Origin: Amycolatopsis sp. GM8
GTDB taxonomy: Bacteria; Actinomycetota; Actinomycetes; Mycobacteriales; Pseudonocardiaceae
Direction: 5' to 3'
DNA length: 64,000 nt
NCBI RefSeq assembly: GCF_021653975.1
Contig: NZ_JAJKFK010000007.1
Coordinates: 1-64,000 of the forward strand
Positions 26,303-34,914 of this stretch are shown piece after piece. Every line of letters starts with the position of its first letter. The stretch's first letter is position 1. The position numbers and the translations under genes are program-made. A model generated the notes under the pieces. That model did not search any database. It was not told the origin of the DNA and saw only the letters and a list, made by a program, of their open reading frames with translations.

Positions 26303-26839
26303 ATGGCAGAGATGCGAGTGGAACCAGCGCGGGCAGCCGACGCCGACGACATTCTCGCCGTGCACATCGCCGCCCGGAGCAGCTACTACCGCGGATTCCA
26401 GGCGGAGGAGGTCACGGCGCGGCAGAACACGCGCGATCCCGAGTTGTACGCGGGCATCATCCGCCGGCGGGACCGGGTGGTGCGGGTCGCGCGACTCGGC
26501 GAGGAGGTGGTCGGGTTCCTGATGATCGGGCCCTGTTACTACCCCGAACCGGACCCCGCTGTCACGTCGGAGCTGTACCAGATCCACGTGCAGCCGGATT
26601 TCTTCCGCCGCGGCATCGGCACGGCGTTGCACGACGAGGCGGTCTCGGTGTGGCAAGCGGCCGGGGTCGCCGTCGCGCGCTTGTGGGTCTGGGACTTCAA
26701 CACGCGGGCGCAGGCCTTTTACCACGCGCGCGGCTGGGTGCAGGATGGGCGGCACCCGCCGGGCGGGCCGGTGATCGGCGAACACCGGATGCTCGGCTAC
26801 GTACTGGACCTGGGGAACGTGTGCGCGGTGAACGACTGA
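26303..26839 (+). CDS. GNAT family N-acetyltransferase
   Basis: 178 aa from ATG 26303 (MAEMRVEPARAADADDILAVH). Motif A is FFRRGIGTALHDEA and the motif B region is FYHARGW, typical of GNAT enzymes. Extension to 26219 would run through the promoter-like region and is not favoured. Its 3' end overlaps the start of the following alpha/beta hydrolase by 19 bp. Substrate unknown. Confidence 0.88.
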   Translation: MAEMRVEPARAADADDILAVHIAARSSYYRGFQAEEVTARQNTRDPELYAGIIRRRDRVVRVARLGEEVVGFLMIGPCYYPEPDPAVTSELYQIHVQPDFFRRGIGTALHDEAVSVWQAAGVAVARLWVWDFNTRAQAFYHARGWVQDGRHPPGGPVIGEHRMLGYVLDLGNVCAVND

Positions 26840-27594
26840 ACGACGGGTTGTCCGTGACGACGACCGGCAGTGGGCCGCCGCTGGTCGTCCTGCCCGGCTT
26901 GGGGCAGGGTGCGGACCTGTCCGTGCGGGTGCCGCGTTCGGTGGCCCGGTCGAGCACCATGCTCGCCACCGGTTTCCACCGCACGGTTCACACGATCCAC
27001 CGTCCGCCGCACCCGCCCGCGGGGATGACGATCGCCGATCTGGCGGGCTGGCATGCGACCGCGCTGCGGGAACGGTTCGGGGAGCCGGTGGACGTCATGG
27101 GCACCTCGGCGGGTGGAGTCACGGCCCTTCAGCTGGTGCTGGACCATCCGGGAACCGTGCGGCGCCTGGCACTCTGCACCGCCGCGAGCCGGATCGGCGA
27201 GGACGGTCTGCGTGGGCTTCTGCGACTGGTGGGGCGGGAGCGCGAAGGACGCTCCGGCGCCTGGCTCGGCAGCGGGCTGATCGCGCACGGTCCGGTGCGC
27301 GTGCTGGCCGCAACCACGTTCGGCCTGGCCGGGCGCGCGCCACGCGCCCCTGGTGAGGCGGCGCTCGTCGAGGCCGCCCGGGGCTGGGACGTGACCGGGC
27401 GGCTCGGTGAGATCCGCGTGCCCGCACTGGTGGTGGGCGGGAGCCGGGACCGGATCGTGCCGCCCGGCCTGTTGCGCGCCACCGCGTCCGGTATCCCGGG
27501 GGCGCGCCTGGTGCTGCTACGCGGCCGGGGGCATTTCACCGCACTGCTCGATCCACGGCTGGGGTCGGCGATCAGGACCTTCCTCGACGGCTAG
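26821..27594 (+). CDS. Alpha/beta hydrolase
   Basis: 257 aa. The oxyanion segment is LVVLPGLGQG, the nucleophile elbow MGTSAGG carries the serine, the acid lies near GGSRDRIVPP and the histidine is in GRGHFTAL near the C-terminus, so the triad is complete. GTG start at 26821 inside the end of the GNAT gene, implying translational coupling. The stop overlaps the stop of the convergent HxlR gene by 4 bp. Substrate unknown. Confidence 0.87.
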   Translation: MRGERLNDGLSVTTTGSGPPLVVLPGLGQGADLSVRVPRSVARSSTMLATGFHRTVHTIHRPPHPPAGMTIADLAGWHATALRERFGEPVDVMGTSAGGVTALQLVLDHPGTVRRLALCTAASRIGEDGLRGLLRLVGREREGRSGAWLGSGLIAHGPVRVLAATTFGLAGRAPRAPGEAALVEAARGWDVTGRLGEIRVPALVVGGSRDRIVPPGLLRATASGIPGARLVLLRGRGHFTALLDPRLGSAIRTFLDG

Positions 27595-28232
27595 AGCGGC
27601 TCCGGCCGCGGAAAGCACTTCACGAACCGCTCGAACACCGCCCGCTTGCCGATCAGCCGCAGGTCGCCGTCACGCTCGGCAGCGGTGCTCTCGCGCCCAC
27701 CGAAAACCAAGGCGCGCAACATTTTCGCGGCCATCTCGGCGACGACGTCCGGCCGTTCGGCGGCGCCTCTCGCGACCTCCAGCCGCCCGTCGACCGCCAC
27801 CACGTGGAAGACATCGCCGTCGAAATTCAGTTCGCAGTCGAAGTCCGGCCCCGGCACGTAGGTGGTCTTCAGCGCGAGCATCAGCGCGTCGATGCTCAGC
27901 TCCGGTCCGGGCTTGAACGACGTGCGGCTGCCCCACCGGCCCAGCTCGATGAGCACCGGCTCCAGCGCGGCGCCCCGCTCGGTCAGCTCGTAGGCGCGCG
28001 CGCTCGCGGGCGGGCCGAGTTTGCGCGTGCGGATCAGACCGGCCTGGTCGAGGTCGCGAAGCCGCTGGGACAGCACGTTCTGGCTGATGCCGGGCAGGCC
28101 GCGCACCAGGTCGGTGAACCGCTTCGCGCCGAACAGCAGCTCGCGCACGACGAGCAGCGTCCACCGCTCACCCACCAGGTCCAGGGCCCGGGCGACCCCG
28201 CACGGATCGTCATAACTACGCACGCTCCGCAT
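27591..28232 (-). CDS. HxlR family transcriptional regulator
   Basis: 213 aa. The HxlR winged helix covers about 8-95: YDDPCGVARALDLVGERWTL with the conserved early cysteine, FTDLVRGLPGISQNVLSQRL and RAYELTERG. The C-terminal half (about 110-205) resembles a sterol-carrier-like ligand domain seen in longer HxlR proteins. HxlR proteins often sense aldehydes, quinones or thiol stress. It is divergent from the PPOX-type gene with a dyad operator between them, so that operon is its likely target. Confidence 0.9.
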   Translation of the reverse strand: MRSVRSYDDPCGVARALDLVGERWTLLVVRELLFGAKRFTDLVRGLPGISQNVLSQRLRDLDQAGLIRTRKLGPPASARAYELTERGAALEPVLIELGRWGSRTSFKPGPELSIDALMLALKTTYVPGPDFDCELNFDGDVFHVVAVDGRLEVARGAAERPDVVAEMAAKMLRALVFGGRESTAAERDGDLRLIGKRAVFERFVKCFPRPEPL

Positions 28233-28247
28233 TGTAGCTTGCCTTTT

Positions 28248-28263
28248 AGGAGTATCTACTCCT
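28248..28263. promoter_or_regulatory. Dyad operator between HxlR gene and PPOX operon
   Basis: AGGAGTA and TACTCCT form a perfect 7-2-7 inverted repeat in the 42-bp divergent gap; a further TTAGGAG half-site follows at 28268-28274, directly before the ATG at 28275. The position would let HxlR control both directions. Confidence 0.65.
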
Positions 28264-28274
28264 AGATTAGGAGC

Positions 28275-28775
28275 ATGACGACAGACACACTTCCCCAGGG
28301 CGATCTCCGGCTGCTCGAATCCGACATCGCCCGGAACATGCTGAACTCGACCGAACTGGCCCGCCTCGCCTACGTCGCGCCGGACGGCACGCCGCGGGTG
28401 TTCCCGATGCTTTTCCGCTGGAACGGCGAGGAAGTCGTGTTCGCGGCTTTCGCCGGCACGGCCAAGCTGACGGCGCTGCGGGCGCGTCCGGACGTCGCGA
28501 TCACGATCGACGTCGCGGGCCCGCCGCCCCAGGTGCTGCTCGTGCGCGGCCGCGCGGAGGTGACCTATTTCGACGGCGTCGCACCCGACTACGCCGCCAT
28601 GCAGGAGCGGTACTTCGGGCCGGAACAGGCCGCCGCCGGTCTCGCGGAGATCGACAAGCCCGGCCTCCGCATGGCCCGGATCGCCATCCGGCCGGCGTGG
28701 GTCGGCACCTTCGACTTCATGACCCGCTTCCCGGGTGGCCTCAGCGCCGAAGAGTTCGCGCGGCGCGGGCAATGA
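28275..28775 (+). CDS. Pyridoxamine 5'-phosphate oxidase-like flavin/F420 protein
   Basis: 166 aa, split-barrel (PPOX) fold. LARLAYVAPDGTPRVFPMLF at the start, FAAFAGTAKLTALRARPDVAIT and LVRGRAEV are typical for class F420 or FMN/heme-binding small members. The cofactor cannot be decided from the sequence. The ATG immediately follows the TTAGGAG half-site. It overlaps the next hydrolase gene by ATGA and is probably under the divergent HxlR regulator. Confidence 0.85.
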   Translation: MTTDTLPQGDLRLLESDIARNMLNSTELARLAYVAPDGTPRVFPMLFRWNGEEVVFAAFAGTAKLTALRARPDVAITIDVAGPPPQVLLVRGRAEVTYFDGVAPDYAAMQERYFGPEQAAAGLAEIDKPGLRMARIAIRPAWVGTFDFMTRFPGGLSAEEFARRGQ

Positions 28776-29419
28776 GCACGTTCGTCCTCATCCCCGGCGC
28801 GGGCGGGCAGGCGTGGTACTGGCACCGCGTGGTGCCCGAACTCGAAGCCCGTGGTCACGATGCGATTGCCGTGGACCTGCCTGCGGGTGACGATTCCGCC
28901 GGACTGGCCGAGTACGCCGACGTCGTGGTCGACGCGATCGGCGACCGGTCGGGCCTCGTTCTGGTGGCGCAGTCGATGGGCGGATTCACCGCACCGATGG
29001 TGTGCGAACGCGTGCCGGCCGACCTGCTGGTCCTGGTGAACGCGATGACCCCGCGCCCCGGCGAGTCACCGGGCGAATGGTGGGCGAACACGGGCCACGA
29101 CCAGCTGATCGAGAACTTCGACCTGCTGGAGTTCTTCTTCCACGACGTGCCGCCCGAGGTCACCGCGGAGGCGATGGCCGCGGGTGAAGTGCCCCAGTCA
29201 GGCACGCCGTTCGCGAAGCCGTGGCCGCTGGCGAAATGGCCGGACGTGCGCACGAAGTTCTTGCAGGGCAGCGACGACCGGTTCTTCCCACCGGACTTCC
29301 AACGGCCGCTCGTGCGCGAACGGCTCGGCCTGGAGCTGGACGAGATGCCGGGCGGGCACCTCGTCGCGTTGAGCCGCCCGAAGGACCTCGCCGAACGGCT
29401 CGTGAATTATCTCGGCTAG
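28772..29419 (+). CDS. Alpha/beta hydrolase (EstC/salicylate-esterase-like)
   Basis: 215 aa from ATG 28772, overlapping the PPOX stop. FVLIPGAGGQAWYWHRVVPEL at the N-terminus and the nucleophile elbow AQSMGGF fit the short-chain esterase/hydroxynitrile-lyase branch; the acid lies in GSDDRFF and the histidine in MPGGHLVALS. Together with PPOX and HxlR it forms a small inducible unit, perhaps for detoxification. The stop overlaps the stop of the convergent aldehyde dehydrogenase. Confidence 0.87.
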   Translation: MSTFVLIPGAGGQAWYWHRVVPELEARGHDAIAVDLPAGDDSAGLAEYADVVVDAIGDRSGLVLVAQSMGGFTAPMVCERVPADLLVLVNAMTPRPGESPGEWWANTGHDQLIENFDLLEFFFHDVPPEVTAEAMAAGEVPQSGTPFAKPWPLAKWPDVRTKFLQGSDDRFFPPDFQRPLVRERLGLELDEMPGGHLVALSRPKDLAERLVNYLG

Positions 29420-30900
29420 GCGTAGTCGGCGGGACGACCGTCCAGGATCACGGTTTTGGTCTCCAGGAACGGAAGCAGCCCTTCGAGACCGCCCTCGCGG
29501 CCGATGCCCGACTGCTTGAACCCGCCGAACGCGATGCCGAAGTCGGTGCGCATCGCGTTGTGGCCGACGGTGCCGGAACGCAGCTGCCGCGCGACAGCGC
29601 GGGCACGGTCGAGATCAGGGGTGAACACCGACGCGTTGAGCCCGTAGACCGTGTCGTTGGCGAGCGCCACGGCGTGGGCCTCGTCGTCGGCGGGGATCAC
29701 GGTGAGCACCGGCCCGAAGATCTCCTCCTGCGCGATGGTCGAGGAGTTGTCCACGTTGCCGAACACGGTGGGCTCGATGAACCAGCCCCGGTCGAGGTCC
29801 GCCGGGCGGCCGCCGCCGGTGGCCAGCACCGCGCCGTCCGCGATGCCCTTCGCGATGTAGCCCTCGACCCGGTCCCGCTGCCGGCGCGCGGCGAGCGGGC
29901 CCATCTGTGTCCGCTCGTCGAACGGGTCACCGACGCGCACTTGGGAGAACGTGCCGGCGAGCGCCTCGACGAGCTCGTCGTGCCGGTTGCGCGTCACGAC
30001 GATCCGGGTCAGCGACGAGCAGACCTGCCCGGACAGGAAGCATTCCGCGCTCGACAGCGTGCCCGCCGCGGCTGCGAGGTCCGCGTCGTCGAGGATCACC
30101 GCGGCCGACTTGCCGCCGAGTTCGAGGGTGCAGCGCGCGATCCGTTCCCCGCACAGCGAAGCGATCCGCCGCCCGGCCGCGGTCGAGCCGGTGAAGGTGA
30201 TCTTGTCCACGCGCGGGTCGCGGACCAGCAGCTCGGACACCTCGCGGTCGGCGGTGACGACGTTGAGCACACCCGCCGGCAACCCCACCGCCTCGGCGAT
30301 CTCGGCCACCAGGTAGCCCTCGCCCGGCGCCTCCGGCGAGCATTTCAGGACGACGGTGCAGCCGGCCAGCAGCGCGGGCGCGATCTTGTAGGTGATCAGG
30401 CTCATCGGCGCGTTCCACGGGATGATCGCGCCGACGACCCCGACCGGCTCGCGGACGAGCAGCCCGAACTCGCCGACGGTCGGCTGCGCCGGCTCCTCGA
30501 ACGGGTAGGTGTCGGCGAGACCCGCGTAGAACTCGAACGTGCGCGCCGCGTTCTTCCCGCCGCCGCGCGCGATCGCATGCAGCACACCGGATTCCCGTGG
30601 CCAGATCTGGCCGATGTCCGCGGTCCGCTCGCGCAGGCCCGCCGCGATCGCCCGGAGGTACTCGGCGCGCTGGGCATGCGTCAGCCGTGGCCACGGTCCT
30701 TCGTCGAAGGCCTCGCGCGCGGCACCCACGGCCCGCGACATGTCGGGCGCCTGCGCCTCGGCGACCCGGAAGAACAGCTCCTCGGTCGTGGAATCGGTCA
30801 CCTCGATCGTCGAGTCGGACGAAGGCTCGACCCACTTGCCGCCGATGAAGAACCGATCCGCGTTACGCAGCGGGGCCTTGAGGTCGTCCGCCAGGCTCAT
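29416..30900 (-). CDS. Aldehyde dehydrogenase (NAD(P)+)
   Basis: 494 aa. Catalytic residues are all present: N163 in PWNAP, E260 in LELGGKSA and C294 in GQVCSS; the cofactor region FTGSTAAGR and the C-terminal GGFKQSGIGREGG are also in place. It oxidises an unknown aldehyde. ATG 30900 is favoured over a GTG 24 bp upstream. It is divergent from a second aldehyde dehydrogenase at 31049; the shared 148-bp gap contains ACTAGT/ACTAG half-sites. Confidence 0.93.
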   Translation of the reverse strand: MSLADDLKAPLRNADRFFIGGKWVEPSSDSTIEVTDSTTEELFFRVAEAQAPDMSRAVGAAREAFDEGPWPRLTHAQRAEYLRAIAAGLRERTADIGQIWPRESGVLHAIARGGGKNAARTFEFYAGLADTYPFEEPAQPTVGEFGLLVREPVGVVGAIIPWNAPMSLITYKIAPALLAGCTVVLKCSPEAPGEGYLVAEIAEAVGLPAGVLNVVTADREVSELLVRDPRVDKITFTGSTAAGRRIASLCGERIARCTLELGGKSAAVILDDADLAAAAGTLSSAECFLSGQVCSSLTRIVVTRNRHDELVEALAGTFSQVRVGDPFDERTQMGPLAARRQRDRVEGYIAKGIADGAVLATGGGRPADLDRGWFIEPTVFGNVDNSSTIAQEEIFGPVLTVIPADDEAHAVALANDTVYGLNASVFTPDLDRARAVARQLRSGTVGHNAMRTDFGIAFGGFKQSGIGREGGLEGLLPFLETKTVILDGRPADYA

Positions 30901-30923
30901 TCGTGGCCTCCCGATCGTGGACA

Positions 30924-30944
30924 CTAGTCACAGTGTTACTAGCC
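30924..30944. promoter_or_regulatory. ACTAGT...ACTAG inverted half-sites between two ALDH genes
   Basis: Arms CTAGT and ACTAG are separated by 9 nt in the divergent promoter region, with a further CTAGCCTAGCC next to them. This fits a dimeric repressor site, for instance TetR type, but no such gene is adjacent. Confidence 0.35.
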
Positions 30945-31048
30945 TAGCCTAAAAGAGGGTACCGAAGCCGAGCAAGCGACAATTGTCGATGCGCGCCCGG
31001 AATCGATGTCCTGTTGTGCCACAGCGAAATCGGGCTCATCGTGACGTC

Positions 31049-32482
31049 ATGGAGATGACCCTGCTCATCAATGGCGAAGAGCGGACCTGCGCCGGTTCGT
31101 TCGAGGTTCACGATCCCGCGCGCGAAGGGGAAATCGTCGGACAGGCCGCTGCCGCGTCGGCCGCCGACGCCGAAGACGCGGTCGGCGCCGCGCAGGCCGC
31201 ATGGCCCGCCTGGGCCGCGTTGTCCGCCACCGAGCGCGCCCAGCTCGCGCTGAAAGCGCTCGACGGCCTGGATGCCGACACCGGCGAGATCGCCGAGATT
31301 CTCTCGCGGGAGAACGGGAAAGTCCGCTTCGAAGCGGAACTCGACCTGCAGGGCTTCCTCGGCCGGTTCCACCAGGCGGCCGCGTTCGCGCCCGCGCTCG
31401 ACGAACCCGGGCGGATCGACGGCCCGCCGTTCGCGACCACCATCGAGCACGTCCCTGCCGGCGTGGTCACGATCATCGTCCCGTTCAACTGGCCGCTCGC
31501 GATTCTGGCGGCGAGCCTGCCGTATGCGTTGATGGCGGGGAACACCGTCGTCGTGAAGCCGCCGCCGACCACGCCGCTTTCGATGGTGCGGACGCTGCGG
31601 CAGGTCGCGCTCGCGCTGCCGCCCGGTGTGCTGAACGTCGTCACCGGCGCCGACGAGGTGGTCGGTCCGGTCGTGGTCGGGGACCCGCGCGTCAAACATG
31701 TGTGCTTCACCGGCAGCGTCGGCGCCGGCCGCCGGATCATGGCGATGGCGACGCCGAACCTGACCCGGGTCACGCTGGAACTCGGCGGCAACGACCCCGC
31801 GATCGTGCTCGGCGACGCCGTCCTCGACGAGGCCGCGCTCGGCCGCCTCGCGTCCGCGACGTTCATGACCACGGGCCAGGTGTGCATGGCGGTCAAGCGG
31901 CTCTACGTGCCGCGCCGCCGGTTCGACGAGGTCGTGTCCGGGCTGCGGACGGTGCTGGCGGGCACGCGGGTCGGCTGCGGCCTGGACCCCGGCGTGACGA
32001 TGGGGCCGCTGCACACCCGCCGTCAGCGCGATTTCGTCGTCGAACTCCGTGACGAGGCAAGGAATGCCGGCGCCGAGGTGACCGAGTTCGGCGAGTACGC
32101 CGGCACGGACGGGCACGACGGGCACTACCTGCTGCCCGCGCTCGTCCTCGATCCGCCGCGCGACACGAGGATCGTCACGGAGGAGCAGTTCGGCCCCGTG
32201 CTGCCGGTACTCCCCTACGACGACGAAGCCGAGGCTGTCGCGCAGGCGAACGACACGTGGTCGGGACTGTGCTCGTCGGTCTGGTCCGGCGACACCGAGC
32301 ACGCCATGGCGGTCGCGAAGCAGCTGCGCACCGGGGTCACGTTCTTCAACAACCACAGCGCGACCGCGGTCGACGAGCGCGCCCCGTTCGGCGGGTTCAA
32401 CCAGAGCGGCCTTGGCCGGGAACTCGGCATGGAAGGACTGCTGGAATTCACCGAGACGCACGTCCTGAGCGTGCCGAGCTGA
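31049..32482 (+). CDS. Aldehyde dehydrogenase
   Basis: 477 aa. N147 in PFNWPL, E244 in LELGGNDP and C279 in GQVCMA give a complete active site; NAD region FTGSVGAGRR; C-terminal GGFNQSGLGRELG. It is clearly different from the ALDH at 29416, so this is not a recent duplication. The two are divergent and may serve one pathway. The last 35 bp overlap the end of the convergent PadR gene. Confidence 0.93.
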   Translation: MEMTLLINGEERTCAGSFEVHDPAREGEIVGQAAAASAADAEDAVGAAQAAWPAWAALSATERAQLALKALDGLDADTGEIAEILSRENGKVRFEAELDLQGFLGRFHQAAAFAPALDEPGRIDGPPFATTIEHVPAGVVTIIVPFNWPLAILAASLPYALMAGNTVVVKPPPTTPLSMVRTLRQVALALPPGVLNVVTGADEVVGPVVVGDPRVKHVCFTGSVGAGRRIMAMATPNLTRVTLELGGNDPAIVLGDAVLDEAALGRLASATFMTTGQVCMAVKRLYVPRRRFDEVVSGLRTVLAGTRVGCGLDPGVTMGPLHTRRQRDFVVELRDEARNAGAEVTEFGEYAGTDGHDGHYLLPALVLDPPRDTRIVTEEQFGPVLPVLPYDDEAEAVAQANDTWSGLCSSVWSGDTEHAMAVAKQLRTGVTFFNNHSATAVDERAPFGGFNQSGLGRELGMEGLLEFTETHVLSVPS

Positions 32483-32981
32483 GCAGCTCCGCCACGAAGC
32501 CGAGCGCTGCTTGCGCGCTGCTGTGCCGCCATGCCGTGAGCACCGTGGCGAAACCCTCGCCGTGCCGGCGTTCCGCGGCCAGCGCGGCGACGATCGGCAG
32601 CAGGATGTCATGCTGGCTCCGCAGCATGGCGCGCGGGTCGAGCCCGAGCCGGTCCAGCAGCGCGAGCTTCATCAGCAGGACCGAACGGAAGTCGCGGACG
32701 TGCTCGACCGGCCGCCGCAGCCAGGCGTCGACCTCCCGGCGGCCGGTCTTCGTCAGCGCGAACACTGTCCTTTGTGGACCCGAAGCGGCCTTGACGGACG
32801 CCGGTGCGATCAGCGCTTCGGACTCCAGGCGGCCCAGCGCGCGGTAGATCATCGGGCGGGGAATGTGCCAGACCCGGCCGAGCTCACCATCCGGGCCGGT
32901 CAGCGCGGCGATGGCGAAGCCGTGCCGCGGCTCCTCGCGCAGCAGCGCGAGGACCGTCCACTCGGCCAGCCCCCATTCCAT
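32448..32981 (-). CDS. PadR family transcriptional regulator
   Basis: 177 aa. The PadR winged helix covers about 5-85: WTVLALLREEPRHGFAIAAL, RPMIYRALGRLESEALI and TKTGRREVDAWL. The C-terminal helical dimer region follows. PadR proteins usually repress efflux or phenolic-stress genes. The nearest candidates are the overlapping aldehyde dehydrogenase and itself; no clear operator is visible. Confidence 0.9.
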   Translation of the reverse strand: MEWGLAEWTVLALLREEPRHGFAIAALTGPDGELGRVWHIPRPMIYRALGRLESEALIAPASVKAASGPQRTVFALTKTGRREVDAWLRRPVEHVRDFRSVLLMKLALLDRLGLDPRAMLRSQHDILLPIVAALAAERRHGEGFATVLTAWRHSSAQAALGFVAELLSSARSGRASR

Positions 32982-33000
32982 GCGGTGCAGCGTAGAGACC

Positions 33001-33420
33001 TCAGCCGGCGCTGAGCGAGACCTCGGTCGACTTGACGAGCGCGACCACCGAGGCGCCTTCGGAAAGCCCCAGCTCGGTCGCCGCGTCCTTGGTGATCGCC
33101 GCGGTCAGTTCGCCGCCGTCGACCGCGATCTTCACCGTGGCCATGGCGCCGCCGGTGGCGACCGCGGCCACCCGGCCGGGCAGCTGGTTGCGGATGCTGA
33201 TGCCCGGCACCGGGCCGGTGGCCACGGACACCTCGGTCGACTTGATCAGCACCCGCACCGCGGCCCCTTCCGCGATGCCGAGGTCCTCGACCGCCTCGCG
33301 GGTGATCGCGGCGGTGATCTCCTGCCCGCCGGCCAGCCGCGTCCGGACGGTCGCCATCACCTCACCGGTGGTGACCGCGGTGACGGTGCCGTCGAACTGG
33401 TTGCGGATGCTCAGGCTCAT
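33001..33420 (-). CDS. Molbindin: two TOBE (Mop) domains
   Basis: 139 aa made of two similar Mop repeats, SIRNQFDGTVTAVTTGEV (about 3-20) and SIRNQLPGRVAAVATGGA (about 75-92). Each is followed by ITAAIT or LTAAIT and then VLIKSTEVS or ALVKSTEVS. Such stand-alone proteins bind molybdate or tungstate and act as stores or sensors. The neighbour at 33458 has a molybdopterin-oxidoreductase-like fold, so a link to molybdenum is plausible. No mod transporter is in the window. Confidence 0.88.
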   Translation of the reverse strand: MSLSIRNQFDGTVTAVTTGEVMATVRTRLAGGQEITAAITREAVEDLGIAEGAAVRVLIKSTEVSVATGPVPGISIRNQLPGRVAAVATGGAMATVKIAVDGGELTAAITKDAATELGLSEGASVVALVKSTEVSLSAG

Positions 33421-33457
33421 GGCCCGGACTGTAATCGCCCGGCCGCCGCGCCGCAGC

Positions 33458-34324
33458 TCAGCCGGCCTGCAGTGTCACCACGCCGGAAACGTAGCGCCCG
33501 CCCTTAACGTCACCGTCGGGCACCAGGCGGGGCCGATCCAGCGGCACCCCATCCTCCACAGTGGACAGCAGCAGCGGGCGGCCGCCGGCCTTGGCCTCGC
33601 CGAGCGTGACGGCCGCGCCGTAGCCGTCATCGCCGACGGCGACCACGGAAGTGTCCGGCAGGGGCGGGATTCCCGCGACGAGCAGGACCGTGCTCAGTGC
33701 CGGGCCGGTTTCGTCGTGGGTCTCCGAGGCGGTGCCCGCGAGGAAGCTGACGTGCACGGTCCGGGCGGGCAGGCGGGCCAGCAGCCAGCCGGGCAGGGTG
33801 ACCGTCCGATGCGGCCCGATAATCCGGACGGCGCCCGGTGCGACGTCCGCGGCGCTCGCCGTGGAGACGCTGACCCGGACCGCGGTGACGTCGGTCAGGC
33901 TGCGACTCCGGTCGCGGTCACCCGGCACGATGAGCCCGATCTTGTTGCCGGGCAAGGAGAACAGCACGGCGGGGTGGTTGCCGAACGCCGGGTCCAGCTC
34001 GCCGAGCGCGAACGTCGTGGACTGCCCGTGGCCGCCGGTGACGCGGACGAGCGCGCGCAGGGACGTGTTCTTGCCCGGCGGCAGGATCGGCGCGGCCTTG
34101 GTGACGACCGCGTAGAGGCTGGTGCCGGTGACCGTGCGCGGGGAGTTGGTGACGGGATAGCTGGTTTCGCCCAGCTGGGCGAGATCGGCCGCCGTGTAGT
34201 CGGCGGGTGCGCTCACCTGGCCGCCGACGTCGACCGTCGCGGTGGCGGCCGCGGCCGCGGGGACACCGGTGAACAGCAGCACGGCGCCGACGCCGATCGC
34301 CGTCAGGGAGCGGAACCAAGCCAT
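33458..34324 (-). CDS. Secreted protein with oxidoreductase molybdopterin-binding-like fold
   Basis: 288 aa. An N-terminal signal peptide is likely (hydrophobic GVGAVLLFTGVPAAAAA, cut after about residue 26). The rest resembles the sulfite-oxidase-type molybdopterin-binding fold in weak form: VGGQVSAPADYTAADLAQLG, VRVTGGHGQSTTFALGELDP and VVAVGDDGYGAAVTLGEA. The cysteine that normally ligates molybdenum is not seen, so cofactor binding is doubtful. It lies 37 bp upstream of the molbindin gene on the same strand and probably forms an operon with it. Confidence 0.65.
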   Translation of the reverse strand: MAWFRSLTAIGVGAVLLFTGVPAAAAATATVDVGGQVSAPADYTAADLAQLGETSYPVTNSPRTVTGTSLYAVVTKAAPILPPGKNTSLRALVRVTGGHGQSTTFALGELDPAFGNHPAVLFSLPGNKIGLIVPGDRDRSRSLTDVTAVRVSVSTASAADVAPGAVRIIGPHRTVTLPGWLLARLPARTVHVSFLAGTASETHDETGPALSTVLLVAGIPPLPDTSVVAVGDDGYGAAVTLGEAKAGGRPLLLSTVEDGVPLDRPRLVPDGDVKGGRYVSGVVTLQAG

Positions 34325-34411
34325 GGCCGCACACTACCGGCGCCGGACCCGCGAAAACAGCGCGAATTCCGCGAACGCCCCGCACCCGCGGCGCAATCCC
34401 CCGCCCCGCTC

Positions 34412-34558
34412 CGCGAGTCCGACCCCGCGCGGCGGCGAGTCCGACCCCCGCGACACCGAGTCCGACACCCGCGACGGCGAGTCAGACATTCACGACACCG
34501 AGTCCGACCCGCGCGACGCCGAGTCCGACATTCAAGACAGCGAACCCGACCCCGCGGC
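34412..34558 (+). repeat. Class I 21-bp tandem repeats, seven units in one polarity
   Basis: Seven units keep an exact 21-bp period from 34412, with the core CGAGTCCGAC. All units have the same polarity here. Because 21 is seven codons, a frame stays open and reads an acidic heptad repeat (ESDPRDT-like), but nothing else supports a protein. The array lies between the 3' end of the DUF2277 gene and the 5' end of the secreted protein gene. Confidence 0.82.
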
Positions 34559-34570
34559 GCGGCCGCGGGG
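34550..34570 (-). terminator. GC-rich hairpin after the DUF2277 gene
   Basis: A perfect 9-bp stem, CCCCGCGGC with GCCGCGGGG and a 3-nt loop, lies 10 bp after the DUF2277 stop. It partly overlaps the last class I repeat unit. Confidence 0.6.
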
Positions 34571-34580
34571 CGGCGGGGAC

Positions 34581-34844
34581 TCAGCGGGCCATGCGTGCCC
34601 GGACCTCGGGCCGCCGCAGCGGTGGCACCGTGGCCGGCGGATTGCGGCGGGCGGGCAGCTCACTGAGCAGCCGCGTGGTCACGGCGGCGATCTCGGCGAC
34701 CGCGGCCTCGAAAGGATCGCGGGTCGCGTCGGTGAGGGTCTGCACGCCGGTCACCTTGCGCGCGTACTGACGTGCGGCGGCCTCGATCTCCTCCGCCGTC
34801 GCGGCCGGCTCGAGGCCGCGCAGGACCGTGATGTTTCGGCACAT
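34581..34844 (-). CDS. DUF2277 family protein
   Basis: 87 aa from ATG 34844. The start MCRNITVLRGLEPAATAEEI and ARQYARKVTGVQTLT are diagnostic of DUF2277, and the PPLRRPEVRARMAR end is typical. Function unknown; the family is small, soluble and widespread in actinobacteria. It is divergent from marR; their promoters share a 70-bp gap. Confidence 0.88.
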   Translation of the reverse strand: MCRNITVLRGLEPAATAEEIEAAARQYARKVTGVQTLTDATRDPFEAAVAEIAAVTTRLLSELPARRNPPATVPPLRRPEVRARMAR

Positions 34845-34878
34845 GCGTCCGAGCGTACTTCCCACACGAAGCTGAGCC

Positions 34879-34908
34879 TTGCTAATAGCTCCTATTGAGA
34901 GCTATATT
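34879..34908 (+). promoter_or_regulatory. marR operon promoter overlapped by a dyad operator
   Basis: TTGCTA (34879-34884), an 18-nt spacer and TATATT (34903-34908) form the promoter. The inverted repeat ATAGCTC / GAGCTAT (34885-34891 and 34899-34905) fills the spacer and covers the -10. The GTG start at 34915 follows 6 nt after the -10, so the transcript is leaderless. A MarR dimer bound here would block RNA polymerase, so autoregulation is likely. Confidence 0.7.
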
Positions 34909-34914
34909 CACGAC

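Noticed and set aside
27591-28772. A 393-codon HxlR fusion protein starting at 28772
   Set aside because: The extra N-terminal part is antisense to the PPOX gene; the HxlR domain starts at ATG 28232.
34412-34558. Acidic heptad-repeat protein read through the class I array
   Set aside because: A 21-bp repeat keeps any frame open by itself. There is no good start, and three other loci of the same family have inverted units that would break such a protein.
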